Below are positions 10,159 through 19,474 of a stretch of DNA of 64,000 bases, piece after piece. How positions within the stretch are numbered: position 1 is the first letter of the stretch; each line of letters begins with the position of its first letter. A program made the translations under genes and the position numbers. Below the pieces are notes generated by a model. That model saw only the letters and a list, made by a program, of their open reading frames with translations, was not told where the DNA came from and ran no database searches. The stretch comes from an uncultured Alphaproteobacteria bacterium (GTDB lineage: Bacteria; Pseudomonadota; Alphaproteobacteria; Rhodobacterales; Rhodobacteraceae): positions 1 through 64,000 of the forward strand of contig CACJUU010000003.1 in the NCBI GenBank assembly GCA_902596605.1, in the 5' to 3' direction.

Positions 10159-11478
10159 ATGATAACAGTACACAGATCGAAAGCGCTGTCTGGACAAATT
10201 TTAATACCGGGTGACAAATCTATATCACATAGGGCTATCATTTTTGGTTCTCTTTGTGTTGGGAAGACAACAATAAAGGGACTCCTAGAGTCTGAAGACG
10301 TTCAAAGAACTATTGAAGCTGTAAGACAGCTAGGGGCAAAGGTTGATAAAAAAAATGATAAATGGGAGGTTCTAGGTTTTGGGGTTGGGGGCTTTTCGAG
10401 TCCTGAAAATGTAATTGATTGTGGGAACTCAGGTACAACTTGCAGGTTGCTTATGGGAGCTATTTCGACAACTCCTATATCAGCAATATTTGTTGGTGAT
10501 AAGAGTTTGTCTCAAAGGCCGATGGATAGAGTGATAGAGCCATTAAGTGAAATAGGTGTTAAATTTTCTGCTAGGGAAGGCTCTTTTTTACCAATAAGTC
10601 TAGAAGGGGTATCGAGCGCAATGCCTAGTGAGCTTGAGGCAAAGATTGATTCTGCGCAGGTAAAATCTGCGGTATTGTTAGCGGGCCTTAATAGTCGTGG
10701 TACAACAAAATATGTCGAGAGAACTTTGACGCGTGACCATACTGAAAGAATGTTATTGTTTTTTGGAGGCAAGATAAAAACCGAGAAAATCGAAAATGGG
10801 TATGCTCATTACCTACAAGGACTACAAGAACTTAAACCACAAGAAGTTACGGTGCCTTCAGATCCATCATCTGCATCTTTTTTTATAGCTGCAGCTTTAA
10901 TGGTAGAGGGCTCAGATATTACAATAAAGAATATCTGTATGAACGAAACAAGAATAGGGTTTCTTAAAGTTATAAAAAAGATGGGAGCCAATATTGAGGT
11001 TAAAAACAAAAGTACCATGTGTGGTGAGCCTGTAGCAGATTTAAGGGTAAAGTTCTCAAGGCTCAGGGGTGTTGAGGTGCCAAAAAATCTTGTCGCTTCA
11101 ATGATTGATGAGTTTCCCATTTTAGCTGTCTTGGCATCTTTAGCAGAAGGTAAAACTGAAATGAAGGGGATAGGGGAGCTTAAAGTAAAAGAGAGCGACA
11201 GGATTCTTTCAATGTCCAAGGGCTTGAGAGAGTGTGGAGTTGATGTTTTTTTTGGAAATGACTATATGACTGTTGAAGGAATGAGGGAAGTAAGGGGAGG
11301 GCAGCTAATAAATACATTCAACGATCATAGAATAGCAATGTCATTCATTTGCCTAGGTCAAGTAACCCAACAGCCTATTGAAATTAGTGAGTCCTTATCG
11401 ATTGATACAAGCTTTCCTGGATTCATTGAGAATTTTAACAAAATTGGAGCAAACTTATCGACTCAAACGAACCAATAA
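10159..11478 (+). CDS. aroA: 3-phosphoshikimate 1-carboxyvinyltransferase (EPSP synthase)
   Basis: The 439-residue cytoplasmic enzyme joins phosphoenolpyruvate to shikimate 3-phosphate in the chorismate pathway. Family motifs are PGDKSISHR at 17-25 (Lys20, Arg25), DCGNSGTTCRLLMGA in the first half, and FNDHRIAMSF near the C-terminus. An in-frame TTG at 10144 would add the residues L-S-S-K-P in front; related proteins often have such a short lead, so the start is not settled. The frame also stays open upstream into trmB, which is not meaningful. Its end overlaps the probable start of cmk, an arrangement seen in related genomes. Confidence 0.96.
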   Translation: MITVHRSKALSGQILIPGDKSISHRAIIFGSLCVGKTTIKGLLESEDVQRTIEAVRQLGAKVDKKNDKWEVLGFGVGGFSSPENVIDCGNSGTTCRLLMGAISTTPISAIFVGDKSLSQRPMDRVIEPLSEIGVKFSAREGSFLPISLEGVSSAMPSELEAKIDSAQVKSAVLLAGLNSRGTTKYVERTLTRDHTERMLLFFGGKIKTEKIENGYAHYLQGLQELKPQEVTVPSDPSSASFFIAAALMVEGSDITIKNICMNETRIGFLKVIKKMGANIEVKNKSTMCGEPVADLRVKFSRLRGVEVPKNLVASMIDEFPILAVLASLAEGKTEMKGIGELKVKESDRILSMSKGLRECGVDVFFGNDYMTVEGMREVRGGQLINTFNDHRIAMSFICLGQVTQQPIEISESLSIDTSFPGFIENFNKIGANLSTQTNQ

Positions 11479-12131
11479 TTATTGCAGTAGACGGTCTTTC
11501 AGCTTCAGGAAAAGGTACTATTGGAAAGATAATCGCTAAATATTTCAATTTTCATTATCTCGATACTGGTCTTCTGTATCGTGCAGTGGCATACAAATTT
11601 TTAGAATCAAAAATTAGCTTCTCAACTGATAATGCAATTCATTTTGCAAAAAATATAAAGCCCCAAGACCTTGATATTCCAGAGCTAAGGCTTGAGAGTT
11701 GTGGTAATTTGGCTAGTAAGCTTGCAGAAAGTGATAGAATTAGAGAGGAACTAATTTCTTTTCAAAGAGATTTTCCTAAGAAAAAAGTTGGTGCAGTTTT
11801 AGATGGTAGGGATATAGGTAGCGTTGTTTTCCCTAATGCTAAAATTAAGCTTTTTGTTACTGCAGATCTTGAAGTAAGAGCACAGCGACGTCAAGAAGAC
11901 TATAAAAAAATGGGACATGAGTATTCCCTCAGAGATCTGAACGAGAAACTCAAGGAAAGAGATAAAAGAGACAAAAACCGAAAGGTCTCACCTCTGATTT
12001 GCATGCCAGATGCAATTGTTTTTGATAATTCCAAAATCTCCTTTGAAAGATTGAATAAAGAAATTATTGAAATTGTAGAAAAAAAGTATAAAAGTCTAAA
12101 TCTTGGTATGAATATTAAGAAAAAGAGTTGA
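11457..12131 (+). CDS. cmk: Cytidylate kinase, probable ATC start
   Basis: The protein phosphorylates CMP/dCMP. Its P-loop G-L-S-A-S-G-K-G occurs at residues 13-20 if translation begins at 11457, followed by LDTGLLYRAVAY, LDGRDIGSVVFP, and RAQRRQEDY in the lid region. The frame is closed upstream by TAA at 11436-11438. Between that stop and the P-loop there is no ATG, GTG or TTG. The best start is ATC at 11457, seven bases after GGAG (11446-11449). It gives 224 residues with an N-terminus of normal cmk length. ATA at 11475 and ATT at 11478 or 11481 are alternatives without a Shine-Dalgarno. Starting at the first ATG (11586) would delete the P-loop and an active enzyme could not result. It overlaps aroA by 22 bases. 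Confidence 0.85.
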   Translation: MDSNEPIIIAVDGLSASGKGTIGKIIAKYFNFHYLDTGLLYRAVAYKFLESKISFSTDNAIHFAKNIKPQDLDIPELRLESCGNLASKLAESDRIREELISFQRDFPKKKVGAVLDGRDIGSVVFPNAKIKLFVTADLEVRAQRRQEDYKKMGHEYSLRDLNEKLKERDKRDKNRKVSPLICMPDAIVFDNSKISFERLNKEIIEIVEKKYKSLNLGMNIKKKS

Positions 12132-12161
12132 ACGACCTAGACTTTTTTAAGGAGATAGTTA

Positions 12162-13853
12162 ATGGAAACAGCTAACAAATTGGCTGAATTTGAAGCTCTG
12201 CTTGAGGAGAGTTTTGAGAGCGGGACACCGAAAGAAAATACTGTTGTGAATGGCACAATCATCGCTATTGAAGCGGGCCAGGCCATTATTGATATTGGTT
12301 ATAAAATGGAAGGTCGCGTTGATGTTAGAGAATTCACAAGTTCTGCGAGTAAAGATGGTGAATTAAAAATTGGTGATAAAGTAGAAGTTTACTTAGAACG
12401 AGTGGAAAATGCCAAGGGCGAGGCTGTTGTAAGCAGGGAAAAGGCTAGACGCGAAGAAGCCTGGGATAAATTAGAAAAGGCCGCAAAAACTGAGGAGAGG
12501 GTCGACGGTATAATTTTTGGCAAGGTAAAAGGTGGTTTTACAGTTGATTTAGACGGGGCAATTGCGTTTTTACCCGGCAGTCAAGTTGATGTCCGTCCCA
12601 TAAAAGATACAAATCCTTTAATGAATGTACCTCAACCATTTCAAGTTTTAAAGATGGATAGAAAGCGTGGAAACATAGTGGTATCTAGGCGAGCAGTATT
12701 AGAGGAATCTCGTGCAGAACAAAGAGCGGAACTTGTAGGAAATTTAGCAGAAGGTAATACCGTTGATGGTATAGTTAAGAACATAACAGACTATGGTGCT
12801 TTCGTGGATCTAGGAGGGTTGGATGGTCTTCTTCATGTTACAGATATTGCATGGAAGAGAATTAATCATCCATCTGAGGTGTTGAACTTAGGAGACTCCA
12901 TTAAGGTCCAGATCATAAAAGTCAATAAAGAAACGAACAGAATAAGTCTTGGAATGAAACAGCTGGAGGCAGATCCATGGGCGGATGTTGAAGCGAGATT
13001 CCCGATTGGATCAAACCAAAAGGGTATTGTAACGAATATAACAGATTATGGTGCCTTTATTGAATTAGAAGCGGGTGTAGAGGGCCTCGTACATGTATCG
13101 GAAATGTCTTGGACAAAGAAAAATGTTCATCCAGGAAAGATATTGTCGACTAGCCAGGAAGTGGAGGTCATGGTTCTTGAACTCGATAAGGAGAAGAGAA
13201 GAGTCAGTTTAGGGCTTAAACAAATCCAAGGAAATCCTTGGCAAAATTTCGCCCAATCTAACACATTAGGAGCCATCCTTGAGGTTGAGATAAAGAATAT
13301 AACTGAGTTTGGCTTATTCGTTGGGTTGGGCAATGATATAGACGGAATGATACATCTTTCAGATTTGGATTGGGAAAAAACAGGAGAAGAAGCACTCAAG
13401 GATCATAAAAAAGGAGATGTTATAAAAGCGAAAGTGACCGATATAGATGTTGAAAAAGAACGCATTTCATTATCGATAAAGGCACTGGAAAGGGATCCAT
13501 TCGACGAGGTTTCAAAAACTATTAGGAAAGGGAGTAATCTAACTGCAGTAGTGTCAAAGGTGGATGAAGCAGGAATTGAAGTTGATTGCGATGGAGTTAA
13601 AGGTTTTATAAAGCGTTCCGATCTATCAAGAGATAGGAATGAACAGAGGCCAGAAAGGTTTTCTGAAGGCGACAAAGTTGATGCGAAAGTAGTGAATTTG
13701 GATAAAGCGTCAAGAAAATTCAATCTTTCAATAAAGGCATTAGAGTTAGCAGAAGAGAAGGAAGCTGTTGAACAGTATGGTTCTACAGATTCTGGCGCCT
13801 CTCTTGGCGATATTCTTGGTGCAGCGCTTAAAGATCAAGACCAAAAAAGTTAA
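12162..13853 (+). CDS. rpsA: 30S ribosomal protein S1
   Basis: A 563-residue protein with six S1 RNA-binding repeats at roughly 25-90, 105-170, 190-260, 275-345, 362-432 and 445-515. Repeats three and four show the clearest NITDYGAFVDL-type signature. S1 binds mRNA leaders and helps load them on the 30S subunit. The Shine-Dalgarno AAGGAGA lies six bases before the ATG, the strongest such site in this gene series, which fits high expression. The order cmk-rpsA-sppA-ihfB is conserved in Rhodobacterales and partly in all proteobacteria. Confidence 0.97.
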   Translation: METANKLAEFEALLEESFESGTPKENTVVNGTIIAIEAGQAIIDIGYKMEGRVDVREFTSSASKDGELKIGDKVEVYLERVENAKGEAVVSREKARREEAWDKLEKAAKTEERVDGIIFGKVKGGFTVDLDGAIAFLPGSQVDVRPIKDTNPLMNVPQPFQVLKMDRKRGNIVVSRRAVLEESRAEQRAELVGNLAEGNTVDGIVKNITDYGAFVDLGGLDGLLHVTDIAWKRINHPSEVLNLGDSIKVQIIKVNKETNRISLGMKQLEADPWADVEARFPIGSNQKGIVTNITDYGAFIELEAGVEGLVHVSEMSWTKKNVHPGKILSTSQEVEVMVLELDKEKRRVSLGLKQIQGNPWQNFAQSNTLGAILEVEIKNITEFGLFVGLGNDIDGMIHLSDLDWEKTGEEALKDHKKGDVIKAKVTDIDVEKERISLSIKALERDPFDEVSKTIRKGSNLTAVVSKVDEAGIEVDCDGVKGFIKRSDLSRDRNEQRPERFSEGDKVDAKVVNLDKASRKFNLSIKALELAEEKEAVEQYGSTDSGASLGDILGAALKDQDQKS

Positions 13854-13856
13854 GAG

Positions 13857-14765
13857 ATGTCCATCGAAGCAGAAGTTTTCGAGCAAGCAAAAAAAAGGGC
13901 AAGGAGAAGAGGTTTTTTATTTGCGCTTCTTTTAGTTTTGTTAATCTTGATTACAGTAATAATTCTCAATAGTTTTTTAGAGTTTGAAAGAAAAGGCCCA
14001 CATATAGCAAGGATAAAAATAGACGGCCCAATTTTCGATGATATAAACCTTAATAGATTAATTTACGAGCTGGAGCTTAATCCAAATGTAAAGGCTTTGA
14101 TTGTTCATATAAATAGCCCGGGTGGTTCAGTTGTTGGTGCAGAGTCAATATTTGTAGCTTTGTCAGAGTTGAGTAGAGATAAACCATCTGTGTCTGTACT
14201 GGGTGAAACAGCCACCTCTGGCGGATATTTAATAGCGGCAGCGACGGACAAAATAATATCACGGTCAAATACCCTAACGGGGTCTATAGGAGTAATACTT
14301 CAATACCCAAATTTATCAAAGCTTTTGAAAAATATTGGAATTGATGTAAATACCATCAGATCGTCGGATCTAAAGGCATCTACCAATTTATTTGAGCAAC
14401 CAACGGCTAAAGCCATTGAAAAACATCAACAAGTCATAGATGAGACTTTTTTATGGTTCAAGGGAATAGTTGCTGATAAAAGGAAACTATCAGATATTAA
14501 TTTAGAGGAAGTATCGCAAGGGGGAGTCTTTACAGGCAGAAAAGCTAAAAAATTAGGTTTAGTTGATCTAATTGGAGGTGAGAGGGAAGCAGTCAAATAT
14601 TTAGAAGAAAAAGTCGATACTAGAGGACTTCCACTGGTTGATTGGACTACTAGTACAGCAAGTTCATCATTATTTGATCTAATCTTTAGACAAGGTGATA
14701 TATCTAACTTAGGAAAAACCTTTCTATCAAATAGTGGCTTCAGATTATATTCAATTCTTTCCTGA
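13857..14765 (+). CDS. sppA: Signal peptide peptidase SppA, short (36K) type
   Basis: A 302-residue membrane-anchored serine protease of family S49. The first 18 residues are strongly basic (KKRARRRG), then one membrane helix spans about 19-40. The protease domain has the nucleophile Ser121 (ATSGGYL) and the general base Lys173 (SDLKAS), as expected for a Ser/Lys dyad. The length matches the short archaeal/Gram-positive-like form rather than the 67 kDa duplicated E. coli form. It would degrade cleaved signal peptides at the inner membrane. It starts three bases after rpsA, so the two are probably co-transcribed. Confidence 0.92.
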   Translation: MSIEAEVFEQAKKRARRRGFLFALLLVLLILITVIILNSFLEFERKGPHIARIKIDGPIFDDINLNRLIYELELNPNVKALIVHINSPGGSVVGAESIFVALSELSRDKPSVSVLGETATSGGYLIAAATDKIISRSNTLTGSIGVILQYPNLSKLLKNIGIDVNTIRSSDLKASTNLFEQPTAKAIEKHQQVIDETFLWFKGIVADKRKLSDINLEEVSQGGVFTGRKAKKLGLVDLIGGEREAVKYLEEKVDTRGLPLVDWTTSTASSSLFDLIFRQGDISNLGKTFLSNSGFRLYSILS

Positions 14766-14811
14766 TCAATATAATTTCTGTATACTAACGTAAGAGTGTA
14801 ATAGGTAGAAT

Positions 14812-15093
14812 ATGATCAAATCAGATTTGATAAAAAAGCTGGCAGAAGACAACCCTCACTTATACTACAGAGATGTAGAAAAAATTGTAGGCACTATTTT
14901 TGATGAAATAATAATTGCGTTAGAAAATGGAAATAGGGTAGAATTGCGAGGCTTTGGTGCATTTTCAACCAAAGATAGAAAAGCCAGAAGAGCAAGAAAT
15001 CCAAAGACCGGTTCTGATGTAGATGTAAATCAAAAAACGGTTCCTTTTTTTAAGTGTGGTAAGGGTCTAAGGCAGAAACTTAACGAAGCTTAA
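14812..15093 (+). CDS. ihfB: Integration host factor subunit beta
   Basis: A 93-residue DNA-bending protein of the HU/IHF family. It starts [26 protein letters not shown] and contains the DNA-minor-groove arm with R-N-P-K-T-G near residues 63-68 and the ELRGFGAFS turn. Beta rather than alpha is inferred from the rpsA-linked position and the MIKSDLI start. A 46-base spacer to sppA contains TATACT at 14781-14786, a possible -10 element without a convincing -35. lapA follows after three bases. Confidence 0.93.
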   Translation: MIKSDLIKKLAEDNPHLYYRDVEKIVGTIFDEIIIALENGNRVELRGFGAFSTKDRKARRARNPKTGSDVDVNQKTVPFFKCGKGLRQKLNEA

Positions 15094-15096
15094 TTT

Positions 15097-15429
15097 ATGA
15101 AGCTTTGGCGCTATATTTTTGGTGTTTTTTTATTAACTTTATGCACTTTGTTTGCTTTAGCCAACGATGATATGGTAATGGTAAGCTTACCTAACATACT
15201 GGGAATAGTTTCTGGTAAAAGTATATATTTACCAATCTATTTGCTTACTTCATTAGCAATATTTATTGGAGTGATCATCGGAGTATTGATTGAATATTTG
15301 AGGAATTCTAATTTACGAAAAGCATTTAATGAAAATAACAAGAAGCTGTTGAAGATTGAAAAAGAACTACAGAAGAATAAAGAAAAGTTTTTAACAGAAG
15401 AGGAAAAGATATTTAACCTTTTAGATTAA
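15097..15429 (+). CDS. lapA: LapA-domain (DUF1049) inner-membrane protein
   Basis: A small 110-residue protein with two hydrophobic helices (about 5-22 and 46-68) and a charged, lysine/glutamate-rich C-terminal tail predicted to be coiled coil in the cytoplasm. This layout and the position right after ihfB match the LapA family. In E. coli, LapA works with LapB in control of lipopolysaccharide synthesis through LpxC turnover. No lapB is visible nearby, so the role here is inferred from the family only. Confidence 0.8.
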   Translation: MKLWRYIFGVFLLTLCTLFALANDDMVMVSLPNILGIVSGKSIYLPIYLLTSLAIFIGVIIGVLIEYLRNSNLRKAFNENNKKLLKIEKELQKNKEKFLTEEEKIFNLLD

Positions 15430-15432
15430 TCG

Positions 15433-16080
15433 ATGAAATATTTAATTAAAATCTGTGGTATTACTTCTGAGAAAGAAATTAAGGCCGCTCGGAAACTTGG
15501 AGCTAATTTTGTTGGGTTTGTTCTTGTAGAAAAGTCAAAGAGATTTATTGACTTAAAAAAATTAGAGTCACTTGCCATGATGGTTAGTAAACCTTTAAAA
15601 TCAGTTGCTTTGTTGGTTGATCCTTCAGATGATTTTCTAGAAAAAGTACTTTTAAGTGCCAGAGTGGATTACATACAGCTTCATGGTGAAGAATCGCCGG
15701 AGAGGGTTGACGAGATTGCTAGGATAACTAATATTCCTTTAATAAAAGCAATTGGAGTTGAAAAGAAGAGTGATCTTCTTAATATTAGGAATTATGAGAG
15801 TTCTGTGGAGTACATATTGCTGGACTCAAAAGCGAAAGAAAATGGACATTTAAAGGGAGGAAGAGGAATTAGCTTCAATTGGAACATTATCAGAGGGTTT
15901 AATTTTAAAAAGCCTTGGTTTTTAGCTGGAGGACTTAATACAAATAATGTTATAGATGCAGTTAAGATAACAGGGGCTAAAATGTTAGATGTCTCAACTG
16001 GTGTCGAAGCTAAACCAGGGGAAAAAAGTTATGATAAAATGAGAGAATTTATTGGAAGGGTTAATGGAGAATTTATTTAA
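15433..16080 (+). CDS. trpF: Phosphoribosylanthranilate isomerase
   Basis: The 215-residue TIM-barrel enzyme converts phosphoribosylanthranilate to CdRP in tryptophan synthesis. The catalytic cysteine is in the IKICGIT start motif (Cys8). The acid Asp is in [22 protein letters not shown]-type residues, and the phosphate-binding ends WFLAGGLN and DVSTGVE are present. It lies three bases after lapA, and its last codons overlap trpB by 17 bases, giving strong translational coupling of the two trp genes. Confidence 0.96.
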   Translation: MKYLIKICGITSEKEIKAARKLGANFVGFVLVEKSKRFIDLKKLESLAMMVSKPLKSVALLVDPSDDFLEKVLLSARVDYIQLHGEESPERVDEIARITNIPLIKAIGVEKKSDLLNIRNYESSVEYILLDSKAKENGHLKGGRGISFNWNIIRGFNFKKPWFLAGGLNTNNVIDAVKITGAKMLDVSTGVEAKPGEKSYDKMREFIGRVNGEFI

Positions 16081-17302
16081 AGACACGGGATCAAATAGTT
16101 TTCGTAATGGACCTGATGATAAGGGCCGATTTGGAGATTATGGGGGTCGGTTCGTTTCGGAGACCCTTATGCCACTAATTATTGAATTAGAAAAAAGTTA
16201 TCAAGAGCTTAAAAAAGATGACAGCTTCTGGAAAGAATATGAGGATTTATTAAATAACTACGTTGGCAGACCAAGCCCAATGTACTTTGCCGAGAGACTG
16301 ACTTCGTATCTGAATGGTCCAAAGATCTATTTTAAGCGAGATGAATTGAATCATACCGGAGCACACAAAATTAACAATGTTATTGGACAAATTTTATTAG
16401 CGAAAAGGATGGGAAAAAAAAGGATCATCGCCGAAACAGGTGCTGGTCAACATGGTGTAGCAACAGCAACAGTTTGCGCCAGATTTGGCTTAGAATGTAT
16501 AGTTTTTATGGGTGAAACCGATGTTAAGAGGCAAGCTACAAATGTTTTTAGGATGAAATTATTAGGCGCGGAGATAAGGTCAGTAACATCTGGGAGAGGA
16601 ACACTTAAAGACGCTATGAATGAAGCTTTAAGAGATTGGGTTTCAAATGTGGATAATACTTTCTATTGTATCGGAACAGTTGCTGGCCCGCACCCCTATC
16701 CAAAAATGGTCAGAGATTTTCAATCGATAATTGGGCGAGAAGCTAGGCTGCAACTTGAAAAGATGGAAGGAAGAAAGCCTGATACCATTGTAGCCTGTAT
16801 TGGAGGTGGGTCAAACGCCATTGGACTTTTTCATGAATTTTTGGATGATGAGGAGATTGATATAATTGGAGTTGAGGCCGGTGGAGAAGGTATAGATAGT
16901 AGAATGAAGCATGCAGCTTCATTGACGGGAGGTTCTCCTGGTGTGCTTCATGGAAACAAAACGTATTTATTACAAGATTCTGAGGGACAAATAATTGAGG
17001 GTCATTCTATATCTGCAGGTCTTGACTATCCAGGTATTGGCCCTGAACACGCATGGCTTAATGATCTCGGTCGAGTAAAATATGTTTCTGTAACTGACTC
17101 TGAGGCGCTCGATGCATTTAAGCTATGCTGCAAGTTAGAGGGGATCATCCCAGCTTTGGAACCTAGTCATGCATTAGCTCACGTTATGAAGATTGCTCCT
17201 ACATTGCCTATGGATGAACTTATTCTTTTGAATATGTGCGGGAGGGGTGACAAAGATATTTTCACCGTTGCAGAAAGATTAGATGTCTCTCTGGTGAGTT
17301 AA
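16064..17302 (+). CDS. trpB: Tryptophan synthase beta chain
   Basis: A 412-residue PLP enzyme that condenses indole and serine. The PLP lysine is Lys102 in HTGAHKINN. The phosphate-binding GGGSNAIG loop and C-terminal [10 protein letters not shown] are present. The ATG at 16064 is chosen because GGAAGGG lies just ahead of it; an in-frame TTG at 16052 falls before that site. The alpha-chain gene trpA lies 1.3 kb downstream on the opposite strand, so the two subunits are not in one operon. The stop codon overlaps that of pth by four bases. Confidence 0.97.
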   Translation: MENLFKDTGSNSFRNGPDDKGRFGDYGGRFVSETLMPLIIELEKSYQELKKDDSFWKEYEDLLNNYVGRPSPMYFAERLTSYLNGPKIYFKRDELNHTGAHKINNVIGQILLAKRMGKKRIIAETGAGQHGVATATVCARFGLECIVFMGETDVKRQATNVFRMKLLGAEIRSVTSGRGTLKDAMNEALRDWVSNVDNTFYCIGTVAGPHPYPKMVRDFQSIIGREARLQLEKMEGRKPDTIVACIGGGSNAIGLFHEFLDDEEIDIIGVEAGGEGIDSRMKHAASLTGGSPGVLHGNKTYLLQDSEGQIIEGHSISAGLDYPGIGPEHAWLNDLGRVKYVSVTDSEALDAFKLCCKLEGIIPALEPSHALAHVMKIAPTLPMDELILLNMCGRGDKDIFTVAERLDVSLVS

Positions 17303-17835
17303 GTAAGCCTTTTCTGAATTATTTCTTCAAAATCCTCACAGAGCTTTTGAATTGAAGTTACGATTTTGTCTTTTTCAGCTTTAGAGAAATTTGATAGCAC
17401 AAAAGACGATACTTCTTCTTTTGCACGAGGACGTCCTATGCCCAAACGAAGCCTGTTAAAGTCTTTGGTTCCTAGGTGCTGAGATATAGATCTAACACCC
17501 TTGTGCCCCGCATCTCCTCCACCCTGTTTAAACTTTATATGTCCTAAGGCCAAATCGATATCATCATAAATAACAAATATATCGTCTTCACTAACTTTGA
17601 AAAACAGCTTAAACTTTGCCACACAAGAGCCGGAAAGATTCATATAAGTCTGAGGCTTTACTAAAATAATTTTTTCATAACCGAACAGTTTAGCCGCGAA
17701 CATTCCGTCAAATTTTATTTTCCAGTCTTCAAATTGGCAGTGTGCGGATAAATGGTCTAATGCCATAAACCCCAAATTGTGTCTATTATTTAGGTGCTCT
17801 GAACCGGGGTTTCCAAGGCCAACAATTAACTTCAC
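17299..17835 (-). CDS. pth: Peptidyl-tRNA hydrolase
   Basis: A 178-residue enzyme that frees tRNA from prematurely released peptidyl-tRNA. Family motifs are [24 protein letters not shown] (asparagine near 9 and catalytic His near 19), the Y-D-D-I-D-L block and [13 protein letters not shown]. The length is somewhat short but complete. The start is GTG at 17835. It follows rplY by 18 bases on the same strand, the common rplY-pth pair. Confidence 0.95.
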   Translation of the reverse strand: MKLIVGLGNPGSEHLNNRHNLGFMALDHLSAHCQFEDWKIKFDGMFAAKLFGYEKIILVKPQTYMNLSGSCVAKFKLFFKVSEDDIFVIYDDIDLALGHIKFKQGGGDAGHKGVRSISQHLGTKDFNRLRLGIGRPRAKEEVSSFVLSNFSKAEKDKIVTSIQKLCEDFEEIIQKRLT

Positions 17836-17853
17836 TATCTAAGGCCACCCAAT

Positions 17854-18510
17854 CTACTCTTGAGCAGTTTCTTCTTTTCCTTCTTCGATAGTATCGGTAG
17901 CCGTATCATCAGAATCTGTACTCTCATTTTCACTTGACTTCAATCCGCTTGGAGCTTGTATATTGGCCACAACAAAATCTCTTCCTTTTATTGTAGTTTC
18001 AGTTCCAGCGGGAAGCACGATATTTGATATTGTAATGGTATCACCAACCTCAAAGTCTTTTATATCTACTTCCAGCATTGATGGGATTTCCATAGCATTC
18101 ACGATCAATTCCACTTCTGGTCTGACAACTGTCAGAACGCCTCCTCGCTTTATGCCCTTGCATATGTCTTGGTTATTAAAAACAACAGGTATGAATAATT
18201 TAATTCTAGCAGTTTTTGACAACCGCATAAAATCAAGGTGAGTGGGCAGATCTTTCACAATATGTTTTTGAATGTCTCTACAGATTACCTGTATAGTCTT
18301 TCCTTCTACCGAAAGGTTAATCAATGTCGACATAAACTTACCTGCATTTAGCTTTTTTAATAACTCATTAAACTTTACGTTTATATTTAATGGATCTTCT
18401 GATCCTCCATAAACAATGCCAGGAACTAAGTCATTTCTCCTCGCCTCTCTTGCAGCCCCTTTTCCAACGCCTTCTCTTACCGTTGCCGTTAAAGACAAAT
18501 TATCTGCCAT
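17854..18510 (-). CDS. rplY: 50S ribosomal protein L25 / general stress protein Ctc
   Basis: A 218-residue two-domain L25/Ctc protein. The N-terminal L25 domain (about 5-95) binds 5S rRNA. The C-terminal TL5-like beta domain (about 100-185) is followed by a tail of about 30 residues rich in Glu, Asp, Ser and Thr, with no clear fold. AAGGA lies eight bases ahead of the ATG. The acidic tail is typical of alphaproteobacterial members and varies in length. Confidence 0.94.
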   Translation of the reverse strand: MADNLSLTATVREGVGKGAAREARRNDLVPGIVYGGSEDPLNINVKFNELLKKLNAGKFMSTLINLSVEGKTIQVICRDIQKHIVKDLPTHLDFMRLSKTARIKLFIPVVFNNQDICKGIKRGGVLTVVRPEVELIVNAMEIPSMLEVDIKDFEVGDTITISNIVLPAGTETTIKGRDFVVANIQAPSGLKSSENESTDSDDTATDTIEEGKEETAQE

Positions 18511-18578
18511 CTTGGTTATCCTTAATAAAAAGTTCTAGAGAGTTAATATATTACTTCGGTCTGAAGGTCAAAATTTTT

Positions 18579-19370
18579 TTAATTTGAATGAACGGATTTT
18601 GATAGGCTACTTATAAAGTCTGAAACTTCGCTCTCTGATGCGCCCTTTTGAACTGTTTCTATAATAGCCGAACCGACCACAACCCCATCAGCTGAAAGAG
18701 AAATAGATTTTGCATCTTCGGGTGATTTTATTCCAAAACCAACACAAATAGGTAAATCAGTATATTTTTTTATTCTACTTATCTCATCAGCAACAACCTG
18801 CTTAACAGGGACCTTAGATCCTGTAACACCGGCGACCGATACATAATAAAGAAAGCCACTTGAATTATCTAAAAGTGTTGGCAACCTCTGGTTATCACTT
18901 GTAGGTGTAAGTAACCTAATAAAATGGAGTTTGTGATTTAAGCAAAAAATACATAATTCGCTATCCTCTTCAGGGGGCAAATCAACGACTATAAGTCCAT
19001 CGACCCCAAGGTTCTTAACTTTTTCCACGAAATTTTCTGATCCAAATTTATGTATAGGGTTGTAGTAACCCATCAAAATTATAGGAGTATCTTGATCATT
19101 CTTTCTAAAACTCTCAATCATTTGATATAAGTTTTCCATCTTGAACCCAGATTCTAATGCCTCATGACCTGCATCTTGAATGATTTTTCCATCTGCCATT
19201 GGATCAGTAAATGGCATTCCTATTTCTATAATATCGGCCCCCAGACTTGGTAATTTTTGAAGTAAGTTACTTGAATATTTGATGTTTGGGAATCCTGCCA
19301 TTATAAACGGAATGAACGCTTTTTTATCTTCAGCAGTCAATTGGTGGAATTTTTTATTAAGCCTTGACAT
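18579..19370 (-). CDS. trpA: Tryptophan synthase alpha chain
   Basis: The 263-residue TIM-barrel subunit cleaves indole-3-glycerol phosphate and passes indole to TrpB. Catalytic Glu and Asp are seen in ADIIEIGMPFTDPMADGKIIQ-type residues around 45-60, and the phosphate loop VGFGIKSPEDA near 210. The ATG at 19370 gives the family-typical MSRLNKKF start and has AGAG five bases upstream; a start eight codons earlier is possible. It is on the opposite strand from trpF-trpB and divergent from ychF across a 104-base spacer, in which I could not identify a good promoter pair or an attenuator. Confidence 0.95.
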   Translation of the reverse strand: MSRLNKKFHQLTAEDKKAFIPFIMAGFPNIKYSSNLLQKLPSLGADIIEIGMPFTDPMADGKIIQDAGHEALESGFKMENLYQMIESFRKNDQDTPIILMGYYNPIHKFGSENFVEKVKNLGVDGLIVVDLPPEEDSELCIFCLNHKLHFIRLLTPTSDNQRLPTLLDNSSGFLYYVSVAGVTGSKVPVKQVVADEISRIKKYTDLPICVGFGIKSPEDAKSISLSADGVVVGSAIIETVQKGASESEVSDFISSLSKSVHSN

Positions 19371-19474
19371 GGAAACTCTATTTAAATTATTCACAACACT
19401 TGTTCTTTTTAGACTACAACATAAAATTGATTAAAGTCTTATATAGTAATTAACTGGATAAGGGAATAAATAAA

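Noticed and set aside
11457-12131. cmk as a pseudogene truncated at its 5' end
   Set aside because: All motifs including the P-loop are intact in one frame; only the start codon is unusual.
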